The notes beneath the pieces were generated by a model. That model was not told the origin of the DNA. It made no database searches and saw nothing but the letters and a program-made list of their open reading frames with translations. Positions 1-8,197 of a stretch of 31,403 nucleotides of DNA are shown here, piece after piece. The position numbers and the translations under genes are program-made. The DNA is from Bacteroidota bacterium (lineage in GTDB: Bacteria; Bacteroidota; Bacteroidia; Sphingobacteriales; Sphingobacteriaceae). Within the stretch, counting starts at the first letter, position 1, and each line of letters starts with the position of its first letter. The stretch covers positions 1 to 31,403 of the forward strand of contig JABDBT010000012.1 of NCBI GenBank assembly GCA_013288465.1, written 5' to 3'.

Positions 1-2156
1 TTGACCCGATGAAATCCCGGCTGCTTTTTTCACGTTTTATGTCGGATGCAAGGGAAGAATGGCCTGATATAGATGTTGACTTTGAACATGAGCGGCGTGA
101 AGAAATTATCCAGTACATCTATGAAGACTATGGCCGTGAACATGCCGCTATTGTTGCCACGGTAACACAGGAACGGCACCGGGGCGCTATCCGTGATGTG
201 GGTAAAGCAATGGGGTTATCCGAAGATAGTATTAAACGTATTGGTGCTACCATTTGGGATTTTAGCGAGGAAGGATTTGATGAAAAAAGATTGATGGAAC
301 AAGGCTTAAATCCACGCGATCCATTAATCTTCAAAGTGTTGGAATTAACTACACTACTGATGGGTTTCCCCCGGCAATTAGGGCAACATACTGGCGGTTT
401 TGTTATTACCGATAACAAGTTGTCCGACCTCTGCCCGGTATTAAATGCACGGATGGAGAACCGTACACAATTGGAATGGAACAAAGACGACCTGGAGGCT
501 TTGGGCATTCTGAAAGTGGACGTTTTAGGTTTAGGGATGCTGACCATGATCCGCAAGGCTTTTGATATGGTATTAGTGCATTATGGCAAAAAATTAACGC
601 TGGCCAATGTGCCGCAGGACGACCCGAAAGTTTATGAAATGATCTGCCATGCGGATACCATCGGAGTGTTTCAGATCGAGAGCCGGGCACAAATGTCTAT
701 GTTGCCGCGCCTCAAACCGCAATGCTTCTATGATCTGGTAATCGAGGTAGCCATTGTGCGCCCCGGCCCGATACAGGGTGATATGGTGCACCCTTATTTG
801 CGCCGCCGTAATGGTGAAGAACCCGTGGAATACCCATCAAAGGAATTAGAAGAAATTTTAGGCCGGACTTTGGGTGTACCGTTATTTCAAGAGCAAGCGA
901 TGGAAATTGCCATTGTTGCGGCAGGGTTTACACCAGCCGAAGCGGATGAACTGCGGCGCAGTATGGCCAGCTTTAAAGCGAATGGGAAATTAGGCTTGTA
1001 TGAAAAAAAACTGGTAGACGGTATGGTGGCGCGTGGTTACGAGGAAGGGTTTTCCCGCCGTGTGTTTAAGCAACTACAAGGTTTTGAAGGTTATGGCTTC
1101 CCCGAAAGCCATGCGGCATCCTTTGCTTTGCTGGTCTATATATCTTCCTGGTTGAAATGGTATTACCCTGATGTGTTTTGCGCGGCTTTGCTCAACAGCC
1201 AGCCAATGGGCTTTTACCAGCCTGCGCAAATTGTAAGGGATGCACGGGATCACCACGTTAAAGTAGCACCGGTGGACGTGAATTATTCTTTTTGGGATAA
1301 TACGCTGGAGAAAAAGGACGGCGACTTTTATGTGGTACGGTTGGGTTTCCGGCAGGTTAATGGCTTACGGGAAGATGATATGCAATTATTGATTGCTATG
1401 CGCAATCCGTTATATGACCATGTTGACCAGTTGCGGAGCGCTGGTGTCCCCGAAGCAGCTTTGGAAAAGTTGGCGGATGCGGATGCTTTCCGCTCAATGA
1501 ATGCTGACCGCCGCCAGGCATTATGGGAAGTTTCGGCATTAGGTGACAGGCCGGTTGGTTTGTTTGAGGGTACGCCATCGGAAAGTGTAAAAGAAGTACA
1601 AATCCAACTCCCTTTAATGACTGAGGGGGAGCATGTGGTACAGGATTACTCATCAACAGGTTTATCCCTTAAAAACCACCCGGTAGCCCTGATACGTGAA
1701 AAACTGGCTTTATTGCATAATACCAAAATCGGTGATCTGAAAGCTATGAAAGATGGTGACCCTATCAGGGTGGCTGGCCTTATTACGGTTCGCCAGCGGC
1801 CGGGTACGGCAAAAGGGGTATTATTTATGACACTGGAAGATGAGACAGGCGCGGGTAATATTGTCGTGTGGGAATCCTTATTTAATAAATATCGCAAAGA
1901 GATCATTCAATCTCGTTTACTGATGGTAGAAGGCAAATTGCAAATTGAGGGCGAAGTCATCCATGTGGTGGCCAAACGGTGTTTTAATCTAAATACCTTA
2001 TTGCGCGGCTTAACCATAGCGAACGAAGACAATTTGCCGCTGTTAACGTTAGCGCGTGCCGACGAAACTACCTCACCTTCAGGCGGATCAAACAAAGGAG
2101 AACAGCAGGCGGTAAAACAAAAAGAAGTCTTTTATAAGGGCCGGAATTTTCATTGA
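1..2156 (+). CDS. dnaE2: Error-prone DNA polymerase DnaE2/ImuC, 5'-truncated by window edge
   Basis: C-family DNA polymerase of the translesion (ImuC/DnaE2) type, which in known systems works with ImuA/ImuB in damage-induced mutagenesis. The reading frame is open to the left edge (codons for Asp-Pro precede the first Met at 9), so that Met is internal and the N-terminal PHP domain lies outside the window. The visible part starts at the palm with PDIDVDFEHERREE, carrying the metal-binding aspartates, followed by KVDVLGLGML, the thumb/fingers region (GFPESHAASFALLVYISSWL) and a C-terminal OB fold around IRVAGLITVRQRPGTAKG, which is diagnostic for DnaE-type enzymes. The last residues KGRNFH match the family's usual C-terminus. 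It converges on the small HTH gene, with stop codons abutting. Its position beside a mobilization module suggests it is cargo of the mobile element; imuA/imuB would be expected further left. High confidence in the family, moderate in the E2 subtype. Confidence 0.93.
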   Translation, partial: DPMKSRLLFSRFMSDAREEWPDIDVDFEHERREEIIQYIYEDYGREHAAIVATVTQERHRGAIRDVGKAMGLSEDSIKRIGATIWDFSEEGFDEKRLMEQGLNPRDPLIFKVLELTTLLMGFPRQLGQHTGGFVITDNKLSDLCPVLNARMENRTQLEWNKDDLEALGILKVDVLGLGMLTMIRKAFDMVLVHYGKKLTLANVPQDDPKVYEMICHADTIGVFQIESRAQMSMLPRLKPQCFYDLVIEVAIVRPGPIQGDMVHPYLRRRNGEEPVEYPSKELEEILGRTLGVPLFQEQAMEIAIVAAGFTPAEADELRRSMASFKANGKLGLYEKKLVDGMVARGYEEGFSRRVFKQLQGFEGYGFPESHAASFALLVYISSWLKWYYPDVFCAALLNSQPMGFYQPAQIVRDARDHHVKVAPVDVNYSFWDNTLEKKDGDFYVVRLGFRQVNGLREDDMQLLIAMRNPLYDHVDQLRSAGVPEAALEKLADADAFRSMNADRRQALWEVSALGDRPVGLFEGTPSESVKEVQIQLPLMTEGEHVVQDYSSTGLSLKNHPVALIREKLALLHNTKIGDLKAMKDGDPIRVAGLITVRQRPGTAKGVLFMTLEDETGAGNIVVWESLFNKYRKEIIQSRLLMVEGKLQIEGEVIHVVAKRCFNLNTLLRGLTIANEDNLPLLTLARADETTSPSGGSNKGEQQAVKQKEVFYKGRNFH

Positions 2157-2423
2157 TCAGAATGTCTCACAGGCATAGCGTTCTAAAAACTCCAATGCCG
2201 AGGCTTTTTCGTAAAGAATGATCCTTGTCCCGTATTGACTATATCTTATCTCACCGGTATCCCGTAATTTTTGCAGGGTGCTCTTGCTTTTGATATGGAG
2301 TAATTTCATTACTTCCTCGCCGGAGATCCACAATTTATCCTGGACTTGTTTTTCCTGCAATCGCTTCACGACTGTTTCTATCAGTTCGTAAAACGCATTT
2401 TCTTCCATACAGATAACATTCAT
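2157..2423 (-). CDS. Small helix-turn-helix (excisionase-like, HTH_17) protein
   Basis: An 88-residue protein whose second half reads as a MerR/excisionase-type winged helix: WISGEEVMKLLHIKSKSTLQKLRD followed by a wing GEIRYSQYGTRIILYEKASALEFLE. Such small proteins in Bacteroidota mobile elements act as DNA-binding accessory factors (excision or transcription control). The start lies 3 nt after the coupling-protein stop, so it is probably the last gene of the mobilization operon. A second in-frame Met six codons in (2408) is an alternative start. The exact role is not visible; DNA binding is inferred from the fold signature only. Confidence 0.7.
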   Translation of the reverse strand: MNVICMEENAFYELIETVVKRLQEKQVQDKLWISGEEVMKLLHIKSKSTLQKLRDTGEIRYSQYGTRIILYEKASALEFLERYACETF

Positions 2424-2426
2424 ATA

Positions 2427-4322
2427 TTAATTCATAACGATGCTTTCGACTAAATTTCTAACATCCTCCCTGATCCGCTGGTAATTCATCAGCACCTCGT
2501 TTGCACTGACGCTTCGCGCAGCGGGTATTTCCATGTAGGTTGCTTCTTCTTGTTTAATTGCGTTGTGGTCATTTTGGATTTGACAGTGAAAGGTTTTGAG
2601 ATCGATCTTATTGGTGGGGTCGTCAGCGACCATACCGACAAATTCACCAGAGGAAAGCCCGGCTATTTTGGACGCGGGTATCGCATAGTCTAATTGTGTT
2701 GATCTGCTAACAGAGGTATCGGTGGCATTGATAGACACGCTTTCTTTAACCTGGTTGATCTTGCCAAACCGTTCCGATAGTTGCTTGGCCGTATCACCGG
2801 TAACTTGCCCGCAAATGATGTTGCCGACAATATTCATAATAACCTCCGCCTGTTCACGCCCATAATCCTTTTTGAGCTGGCTGTAGTCTTGTACAGCTAA
2901 GGTTACTGCCACTTTATTTGACCTTGCTGTTGCTATCAAATTATCAATGCCATTAAAATAAATCGTCGGGAATTCGTCGAAGATCAGGCTGCATTTCTGC
3001 TGTTGTTTTCGGTTGACTAACTTATTAATGCGGTTAATATATAGCGAAAGTACTGCCCCGTAAACCTGTGACTTTTGCGGATTATTTGCCAGGCACACCA
3101 CTTTTGGCTCTTTAGGATTATTGATGTCCAGCGAAAAATCATTGCCGCTCAGCACATAATAAAGCTGTGGTGAACTCAACCGGGCCAAACTGATCTTCGC
3201 ACTGGCAATCTGACCCTCCAGTTGCTCATAGGCTTCATTTTTCCAGGCAGAAATAAAGGGGTTGATTAATACTTCAATTTCGGATTCGCTACCGAGTACA
3301 GCAAATAGTTCCTTATAGTCAACCAGCGATAATTCGATTACATGAGGCAGCGTGCAATATTTACCACCCTCATATTTCTTTAGGAACCATATCAACGCAG
3401 TAACGAAATTGATTGGAGATTCTACGAAGAAATCACCTTGCTTTTTGATCCACTCCCTGTTCAGGCCCATCATGATAGTGCGGGCTGATTCCATCGCATC
3501 GGTAATATCCAGCATCGTATCAGGTTCCAGCGGGTTACTGCGGTGCATGATATTTTCAAAATTGATCACATAGAACGAGCGGCCACCATGCTTACGAAGC
3601 GCATTGAAAGCTATCTTTGACAAATCATCATATTTGAAATCATAAATGAGCATGCTGAAGCCTTTGCGAATGTGTTGTGTTATGATATGCCGGATAACGA
3701 AATAAGACTTACCCGCCCCAGGGCTGCCACCCACCAAAGTACCCCGAAAGGGATTAATAATGTTAATCCAACTATCACGCTCTTTGCCTTTAAGCTGATA
3801 TTTTGCCGGCAGGTTAATTGAGTATTCATTTTCCAGCAACCGTTCTTCCTGCGGAAACGTTTCATTTTCCTTATTAAAAATATCCTGGCCGAGTTTTAAT
3901 TTAAGCATCCGGAATAGCAAACCGCCACCGGTCATAAACAGCAGGTAGCCAAACGAAGTCGCACCTATATAAAGCCAGGGAAAACGTAACAGGTAATTGC
4001 TAAAAAAAAAGATCAGTAAGCCGGTCACACAGTAGGTAATAATCGTTTTAACCCTGATCTTTTCATCCCGCTTACCTTTAGAGCCGACAAGGGAAACAAT
4101 CAACAATGCCAGGGCGCCCAATTTGGCGGTAAGTATCGTTTTAAATAGGACCATTTTTGAAAGCGGCAATAGGATATGGTCAACAATTTTGTGCGTCAAA
4201 TGAAGCTGCTGAAGCAAAAAATAGCAGCATAAATAAAAATGTATAATCAGTATCGCGATACTTAATAACCTCGTAAAATCAATGATTTTTCTGAGGGCCT
4301 GTTCGTTTTCTCCGGTTTGCAT
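2427..4322 (-). CDS. mobC: Type IV coupling protein, Bacteroides MobC/YWFCY-type (TraG/VirD4-like ATPase)
   Basis: Membrane-anchored ATPase that would link the relaxosome to a conjugation channel. The first ~130 residues contain about four hydrophobic segments including HFYLCCYFLLQQL, typical of the YWFCY N-terminal domain of Bacteroidetes coupling proteins. Walker A is GGSPGAGKS at residues 198-206; Walker B is LIFDE at about 446-450, followed by a TraG-type ARSNKVAVTLAVQDYSQLKKDYG segment. At 631 residues the length fits the family. The gene starts 10 nt after the relaxase stop and belongs to the same leftward operon. No other conjugation-channel genes are seen, so transfer would depend on a helper element. 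Symbol follows the Bacteroides usage, in which mobC is the coupling protein; confident in the family. Confidence 0.9.
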   Translation of the reverse strand: MQTGENEQALRKIIDFTRLLSIAILIIHFYLCCYFLLQQLHLTHKIVDHILLPLSKMVLFKTILTAKLGALALLIVSLVGSKGKRDEKIRVKTIITYCVTGLLIFFFSNYLLRFPWLYIGATSFGYLLFMTGGGLLFRMLKLKLGQDIFNKENETFPQEERLLENEYSINLPAKYQLKGKERDSWINIINPFRGTLVGGSPGAGKSYFVIRHIITQHIRKGFSMLIYDFKYDDLSKIAFNALRKHGGRSFYVINFENIMHRSNPLEPDTMLDITDAMESARTIMMGLNREWIKKQGDFFVESPINFVTALIWFLKKYEGGKYCTLPHVIELSLVDYKELFAVLGSESEIEVLINPFISAWKNEAYEQLEGQIASAKISLARLSSPQLYYVLSGNDFSLDINNPKEPKVVCLANNPQKSQVYGAVLSLYINRINKLVNRKQQQKCSLIFDEFPTIYFNGIDNLIATARSNKVAVTLAVQDYSQLKKDYGREQAEVIMNIVGNIICGQVTGDTAKQLSERFGKINQVKESVSINATDTSVSRSTQLDYAIPASKIAGLSSGEFVGMVADDPTNKIDLKTFHCQIQNDHNAIKQEEATYMEIPAARSVSANEVLMNYQRIREDVRNLVESIVMN

Positions 4323-4332
4323 ATTGATAGCT

Positions 4333-5532
4333 TTACAGGTTTAAACCTTTGCGTTTCTTCTTTTTGAATTTGTTGAGTGCAGCCAGATCCTCACGCTCGG
4401 GGGATAAAAGGATATCGAGTAGTTCATCATTGTTAGAGGGCAAGTCCGCTACCTGATGTTGTGCCTGAATGGTTGTCCTTATCTGTGGCTCCGGCAGGAA
4501 TTTAGCGGCCAGTGAATTGGCGCTGTATTCTTTACCAAGATCGCTGCCATTAAAAACCGCTTTGTTTTTCTGGTCTATGAAGGTCACCCCGTAAAGTCGT
4601 CCTTCGTCGTTCTGGCGAAGAATAGCCAGTACCCCGTTTTCCCTTAGTTTATATTGAAAGCTCTTTTTGGTTTGCGGTTTTGATAATACGTTGTCCAGCA
4701 TTTTGATGAGGTCGGCTTTGAATGGTTTGCGCAATTGTTCGTTAAGCCGAAACTTTTCATCAAGTGTTTTTAACGTCGGTTTACCGTAGATGTTGCTCGC
4801 CTTAACCGGCACACCTACTTTATTGCCCTGCTTATCCAATATCCAATAAACCAGGCCCTCATGCGCATACATGCGCGAATCTTTGGAACCCCGGTCGGCC
4901 TGGATATTATATTGCTGTAAAACGGCATTTAGTTCAGGCACACTGGTAAATTTGTAGGCCCGCAACGTGTAGCCCAGGATATTGGTAATTACCCTTTTGG
5001 TTTCAGTTTTACCGTATTCAGCGCCGGATACGTCAGCTTTTAAGTTGGGCTTTTGTTTTGGCTGGTCGTCGGCTTTAATGAGGTTATACTTGATCTCTAT
5101 CGCTTTACGGGTTTTTTCCGATTCATTTTGGCCGAGATAATGCAGGCTTATCCGCTCTCCGTCGCGTTTAATATTTGTTGTCACGATATGGATATGCGGG
5201 TGCCCGGCATCCTCATGCCGGTAAACCAAATAGGGTTGCGTTTGAAAGCCGACACCGAAAAGGTAATCCTTAACGATGTCATTTAACTTTTCATCCGACA
5301 AATTTTCACCATTCGGGAAATTTAGGGAGATATGTACAGTGTTGGTTTTTGCGCGCTGATTCATCCCGGCCAGATCGGTCAGCCGAAAAAGCTTGTCATT
5401 GAACGACAATTTCTCGGTGTCTTTTGCATAGCCAACTGCGTTTATCAAGTATGCTTTTCCTTGCTTCACTTTGTTCTCGTTATAGTTGAGCGCACCGATC
5501 AGGCTTTTGCCGCTCTTAATTTTTGCGACCAT
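4333..5532 (-). CDS. mobB: Relaxase/mobilization nuclease (MOBP, Bacteroides MobB-like)
   Basis: DNA-nicking relaxase that would cut one strand at oriT and stay bound to the 5' end during transfer. Residues 1-120 carry the family signature: a candidate nucleophile Tyr17 in GALNYNENK, the conserved AGMNQRAKTNTVHISLNF strand, and the metal-binding triad H111, H113, H115 in HPHIHIV. The C-terminal half (after ~160) is a charged region without a recognised domain. The 399-residue length fits Bacteroidetes mobilization relaxases. Its start overlaps the end of the upstream accessory gene by 34 nt, implying coupled translation. Gene symbols for relaxase and accessory gene differ between elements. 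Confidence 0.92.
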   Translation of the reverse strand: MVAKIKSGKSLIGALNYNENKVKQGKAYLINAVGYAKDTEKLSFNDKLFRLTDLAGMNQRAKTNTVHISLNFPNGENLSDEKLNDIVKDYLFGVGFQTQPYLVYRHEDAGHPHIHIVTTNIKRDGERISLHYLGQNESEKTRKAIEIKYNLIKADDQPKQKPNLKADVSGAEYGKTETKRVITNILGYTLRAYKFTSVPELNAVLQQYNIQADRGSKDSRMYAHEGLVYWILDKQGNKVGVPVKASNIYGKPTLKTLDEKFRLNEQLRKPFKADLIKMLDNVLSKPQTKKSFQYKLRENGVLAILRQNDEGRLYGVTFIDQKNKAVFNGSDLGKEYSANSLAAKFLPEPQIRTTIQAQHQVADLPSNNDELLDILLSPEREDLAALNKFKKKKRKGLNL

Positions 5533-5909
5533 ATATCAGCATATTGGTTCATTCTTTCTTTGATCTGGTTGATGGACGGCTCCAGTTTGCTGTTAATCAC
5601 GCTTACTAAATTCATCCATACCCGTGCATCAGCGTTGCCATGAGCACTGTTAATGTTGCGCATGGCCTGGTTCAAATTGTTGCCGATAGCGTTCAATTCG
5701 CGCCTTAGCAATACCATTTCTTCCAGCACATCATCCATTGCTTTATCCCGGTAATTAACGGTAATCGGTTTCTCTAAAAGCACACTGCGCATATATTCGC
5801 TCAGCTTTCTGAATTGGGTCTTTTTGAACTTGTTATTTAAGGTTTGATACTCGTCCGGTTTAAGCCTGATATTGTACCACCTTGATCTGTTTTCTTCCTG
5901 TTCACTCAT
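5499..5909 (-). CDS. mobA: MobA-type relaxosome accessory protein (ribbon-helix-helix)
   Basis: A 136-residue protein with the layout of plasmid mobilization accessory proteins (MobC/BfmA-like family): an N-terminal ribbon-helix-helix with RWYNIRLKPDEYQTLNNKFK and LSEYMRSVLLEK, then a helical part with LLRRELNAIGNNLNQAMRNIN, the conserved INQ/GNNLNQ segment of this family. These proteins bind oriT and help the relaxase reach the nic site. It is translated just ahead of, and overlapping, the relaxase gene, and lies directly downstream of the hairpin-rich candidate oriT. No signs of truncation. Confidence 0.85.
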   Translation of the reverse strand: MSEQEENRSRWYNIRLKPDEYQTLNNKFKKTQFRKLSEYMRSVLLEKPITVNYRDKAMDDVLEEMVLLRRELNAIGNNLNQAMRNINSAHGNADARVWMNLVSVINSKLEPSINQIKERMNQYADIWSQKLRAAKA

Positions 5910-5939
5910 TGTTGTTATCTCTAAAAATCCGACTTAGGA

Positions 5940-6045
5940 GGATTTTTTTGCTCCCGGCAGTTTTCCCCGGAAGCCGGGGCAAGATTCAATTGTGACACAA
6001 TTGTACATCTTGCTAACTGCTGCGAAGCGGGCAGTTTTATCCTGC
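5940..6045. other. Candidate origin of transfer (oriT) upstream of mobA
   Basis: Non-coding stretch between mobA and the RHH-like gene with dense symmetry. A CCCCGG/CCGGGG hairpin with a 3-nt loop (5965-5979) is followed by a nested inverted repeat whose outer arms are GCAAGAT (5979-5985) and ATCTTGC (6007-6013) and whose inner arms are CAATTGTG (5987-5994) and CACAATTG (5996-6003). A 9-bp direct repeat GGCAGTTTT flanks the structure (5956-5964 and 6030-6038). Inverted repeats just upstream of the relaxosome genes are typical of oriT in mobilizable elements. The nic site cannot be named from the sequence alone. Confidence 0.5.
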
Positions 6046-6055
6046 TGTCAGTGTT

Positions 6056-6331
6056 TTATTCGGCATTTTTTGTCGTTTGTTCGGGCTTCGCTTTATGGCT
6101 GAGATAAAGTTCAAGCGCCTGGATATTGATATCTTTAAGAGATTCATCATACTCCAATCCAAAAGTTTTGAGCCGCTTTAAAAGATCTTTCGGTATCCGG
6201 TTATTGAACTGTACTTCGGGTTCAATGGGAGCCGCGACCCTTACCGGCAGCACTTCCTGAATAGGCGTTTTAGGTTGTTCCTTTTTAAGTTTGTCGGCAA
6301 GATTGCCGAGCTTGTTTTTATAATCTTCCAT
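6056..6331 (-). CDS. Small ribbon-helix-helix-like protein next to ParA
   Basis: A 91-residue protein with a charged, proline-containing N-terminal half and a C-terminal segment (FNNRIPKDLLKRLKTFGLEY and DINIQALELYLSH) that resembles a ribbon-helix-helix: a basic strand followed by two helices. It follows parA by 143 nt, across an AT-rich region of repeated GCTAT motifs, in the order expected for a ParA partner that binds a partition site. It could equally be a TraB-like conjugation regulator. Function is inferred from position and fold only. Confidence 0.55.
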   Translation of the reverse strand: MEDYKNKLGNLADKLKKEQPKTPIQEVLPVRVAAPIEPEVQFNNRIPKDLLKRLKTFGLEYDESLKDINIQALELYLSHKAKPEQTTKNAE

Positions 6332-6332
6332 T

Positions 6333-6482
6333 GCTATTAAAATAGTTTGCTATAAACCCATGCTATAATGCTATCATACTATCTTTCTATCAAGCGGTGA
6401 TATCATGCTATATTACTATGTCGCTATCGTTATATTTTGCGATAATGATAGCTTACTATAGAAATAAAAAGCTATCATACTA
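6333..6482. repeat. AT-rich GCTAT repeat array, candidate partition/operator site
   Basis: Seven copies of GCTAT on the + strand (beginning at 6333, 6349, 6362, 6370, 6407, 6423 and 6471), two of them part of an identical 12-mer GCTATCATACTA (6370-6381 and 6471-6482), within otherwise AT-rich non-coding DNA. The last copy overlaps the parA stop codon. A repeat cluster between a ParA gene and a small RHH-like gene fits a centromere-like site or an autoregulatory operator. Low-complexity AT bias is the main alternative. Confidence 0.45.
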
Positions 6483-7089
6483 CCTCAGCACTGATGTGCT
6501 CAACGACTTCTTCTGTCAACGCCATGATCTCTTCTTTTGCCTTCCTATCAACACCATTTAAAATGCCTGCGGTAATGGGCGACCGTGCAATGCTCACCCG
6601 GTCGTGTACCCTTGTTTTCAGCAATGGGGTATCCATGCTTTGCAGCAAGTCTGCAACGTCCCGGGTAATACCTGACCTTGGCTTAACCATGTTGAGCACA
6701 ATACCTGCTTTAATATGCGGGGTTTTACGCTGCGCTTCTTTGATGAGTGCCAGCGTGGAACGAATGGCCATTACATCGAAAAAGCCGGCCTTTGTCGGCA
6801 CTAAAATAAAATCTGAGTAAAGGAATAATTCAGGTAGGCGACTGGAAAGATAAGGCGGCGTGTCGATAATAATGAGATCATATTCTAATTGCTGGATATC
6901 CTGAAATTTGTCTACACCAATAATGGCCAACCCAGGAAAATCCTCCCTGATATGATATAAACTTCCCTGAAGGTCTGTATCCACAAGGGCCACTGATAAT
7001 TGATCCTGGAAACATAAAGCCAGGTTGATCGCTAAAGTGCTTTTGCCTACGCCACCTTTTTGGTGGGCTATGGTGATGATCTTTGCCAT
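6475..7089 (-). CDS. parA: ParA-family partition ATPase
   Basis: Deviant Walker-type ATPase of 204 residues. The N-terminus IAHQKGGVGKSTLAINLAL is the deviant Walker A motif with the signature Lys, DTDLQGS is the A' motif, and DLIIIDTPPYLSS is Walker B. The length fits the short ParA class found on Bacteroidetes conjugative and mobilizable elements (sometimes called TraA). It would stabilise the element after excision or assist transfer. It sits between a small basic-protein gene upstream and the RHH-like gene downstream in the same leftward unit. Confidence 0.9.
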   Translation of the reverse strand: MAKIITIAHQKGGVGKSTLAINLALCFQDQLSVALVDTDLQGSLYHIREDFPGLAIIGVDKFQDIQQLEYDLIIIDTPPYLSSRLPELFLYSDFILVPTKAGFFDVMAIRSTLALIKEAQRKTPHIKAGIVLNMVKPRSGITRDVADLLQSMDTPLLKTRVHDRVSIARSPITAGILNGVDRKAKEEIMALTEEVVEHISAEVV

Positions 7090-7130
7090 GATATAGTTTG
7101 CTAAGTGTTTATAATGATAGTTTTATAACG

Positions 7131-7436
7131 TTATAGCAGCGCGTTTTCCCGCTGCCGTTTCCAGAGTTTTTGTTCCTGCTCGTAGTTAAATATCCATTCT
7201 CCAGCCAGCAGCTTCCAGTTGCGATAGGGCGTTCCTTTAGGACTGCTCCAATTAGCTTCATCATAATGCGCGTAGAAAGCAACCGCTTCGGTACTATGAT
7301 TTTTTTGATCGAAGTATATTTCAACGAGCCGCTTTTGCGGCGGCATCTCTGTACCGAAACCTTTTTGCTTGATAGGTTCGGGCTTTGGAGCACGCCTGTG
7401 TCTGGCAGGTGTCCGTTTGGCTTTGCGTTTAAACAT
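7131..7436 (-). CDS. Small basic protein of unknown function in the mobilization module
   Basis: A 101-residue protein not matched to a known family. The first ~28 residues are strongly basic (KRKAKRTPARHRRAPKP), followed by a globular-looking part rich in aromatic residues (VEIYFDQKNHS, WKLLAGEWIFNYEQEQKLWKRQ). The basic tail suggests nucleic-acid contact, but this is inference. It lies between an HTH protein gene and parA with short spacers (41 nt to parA) and shares their direction, so it probably belongs to the same operon. Confidence 0.55.
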   Translation of the reverse strand: MFKRKAKRTPARHRRAPKPEPIKQKGFGTEMPPQKRLVEIYFDQKNHSTEAVAFYAHYDEANWSSPKGTPYRNWKLLAGEWIFNYEQEQKLWKRQRENALL

Positions 7437-7490
7437 AATTGAAAATTATGGCCAGCCTGCGCTGCGGCAGCCCGGCCGGTGAAAGATGTG

Positions 7491-7808
7491 TCAGGCGCTC
7501 TTGTTAGCGGACATCATAAAAGTGATATCCTCGTAATCATAATAAATAGAGCCGCCGATCTTTGTAAAGGGCAGCACGCCGCTATCACGTAAGGATTGCA
7601 AAAAGCCATGCGAAATGCCAAGTAGCTTTTTAACTTCGGCCGACTTCAGCCACTTCTTGCCGGGCGCGCCGCTCACGCATTCTTTCATAATGCGTTTTAC
7701 CTCCTGAAGTATGTCATTTTTAAAATCTTCCAGGTCACCCAGGGTTAATATCTGATTCCGCGTCGGAACCAGATTCATTCTTGATCTCTGTTCAGTTGCT
7801 TTTTCCAT
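7491..7808 (-). CDS. Helix-turn-helix (HTH_17) DNA-binding protein
   Basis: About 105 residues from the ATG at 7808; an upstream TTG at 7835 is possible but less likely. A helical N-terminal half (LGDLEDFKNDILQEVKRIMKE) precedes an excisionase/MerR-like winged helix: WLKSAEVKKLLGISHGFLQS, then LRDSGVLPFTKIGGSIYYDY. Such proteins commonly open the mobilization operons of Bacteroidetes mobile elements as regulators or excision factors. It is the most upstream gene of the leftward mob module. The spacer to the cargo operon on its right contains that operon's terminator. Confidence 0.7.
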   Translation of the reverse strand: MEKATEQRSRMNLVPTRNQILTLGDLEDFKNDILQEVKRIMKECVSGAPGKKWLKSAEVKKLLGISHGFLQSLRDSGVLPFTKIGGSIYYDYEDITFMMSANKSA

Positions 7809-7881
7809 AAGTTCCAAAAAATAGATGAGGGACAAATATGGAAAGGAAAAAAAATTAACTATGACAACATTTGTATGGGTG

Positions 7882-7898
7882 GGATGCTTTTAGCATCC
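7882..7898. repeat. Short hairpin in the HTH gene upstream region
   Basis: Perfect 7-bp inverted repeat GGATGCT/AGCATCC with a 3-nt loop, about 75 bp upstream of the HTH gene start and just past the cargo-operon terminator. It could be an operator or an additional terminator; nothing decides between these. Confidence 0.35.
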
Positions 7899-7936
7899 TT
7901 ATATATTCGGATAAACTAAAAAAGACAGGAAATAAA

Positions 7937-7963
7937 AAAGGTGTCACAAATTGCGACACCTTT
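7937..7963 (-). terminator. Intrinsic terminator of the ORF6N/DUF6934 operon
   Basis: Read leftward, a 9-bp perfect stem AAAGGTGTC/GACACCTTT is followed by a run of six T residues. It lies about 60 nt past the stop of the 54-residue gene and separates the cargo operon from the mobilization operon. Confidence 0.75.
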
Positions 7964-7978
7964 AAATTGATTATACTT

Positions 7979-8001
7979 GAGGCTGGAAAAATGCCAGCCT
8001 C
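7979..8001 (-). terminator. Second hairpin after the small cargo gene
   Basis: Perfect 8-bp stem GAGGCTGG/CCAGCCTC with a 7-nt loop, 20 nt past the stop of the 54-residue gene and just ahead of the stronger terminator. There is no T run, so it may stabilise the transcript end or support the second hairpin. Confidence 0.45.
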
Positions 8002-8021
8002 GAATATCATATAAAGTGCGG

Positions 8022-8186
8022 TTACTTTTTTAAGTGTTCAGGAAGGACCACTTTGCTGATGAATGCTTTTGCATCTTCTGCTTTTTTAATAAAAAAAGGA
8101 TCATTAGCATGGCTTTTTAAACCCTTTACTACAGTGGCCCGGCCATTATAGCTGACATTATCAGTTGCTTTTTTAATTTCTGACAT
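8022..8186 (-). CDS. 54-residue protein following DUF6934-like gene
   Basis: Short open frame starting at ATG 8186 with a very good ribosome-binding site (AAAGGAGT) 4 nt upstream and a TAA stop at 8022-8024. The product is lysine-rich, with ATVVKGLKSHANDPFFIKK and AEDAKAFISKVVLPEHLKK as recognisable blocks and no membrane segment. It starts 11 nt after the DUF6934-like gene and is followed by a double-hairpin terminator, so it is clearly the last gene of that operon. I recall similarly small lysine-rich proteins beside DUF6934 genes in other Bacteroidota, but the family has no function that I know. Confidence 0.7.
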   Translation of the reverse strand: MSEIKKATDNVSYNGRATVVKGLKSHANDPFFIKKAEDAKAFISKVVLPEHLKK

Positions 8187-8197
8187 AATAACTCCTT

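Noticed and set aside
9..11. ATG at position 9 as the start of the polymerase gene
   Set aside because: The frame is open to the window edge (Asp-Pro codons precede it) and the visible protein begins in the middle of the palm domain, so this Met is internal.
128..556. Long antisense frames over dnaE2, and similar frames antisense to aroA, aroC and the S9 peptidase
   Set aside because: They lie fully opposite well-supported genes, have no recognisable motifs, and their composition follows the coding strand's codon bias.
6333..6482. GCTAT array as a CRISPR
   Set aside because: The repeat unit is only 5-12 bp, spacing is irregular, and there are no cas genes in the window.
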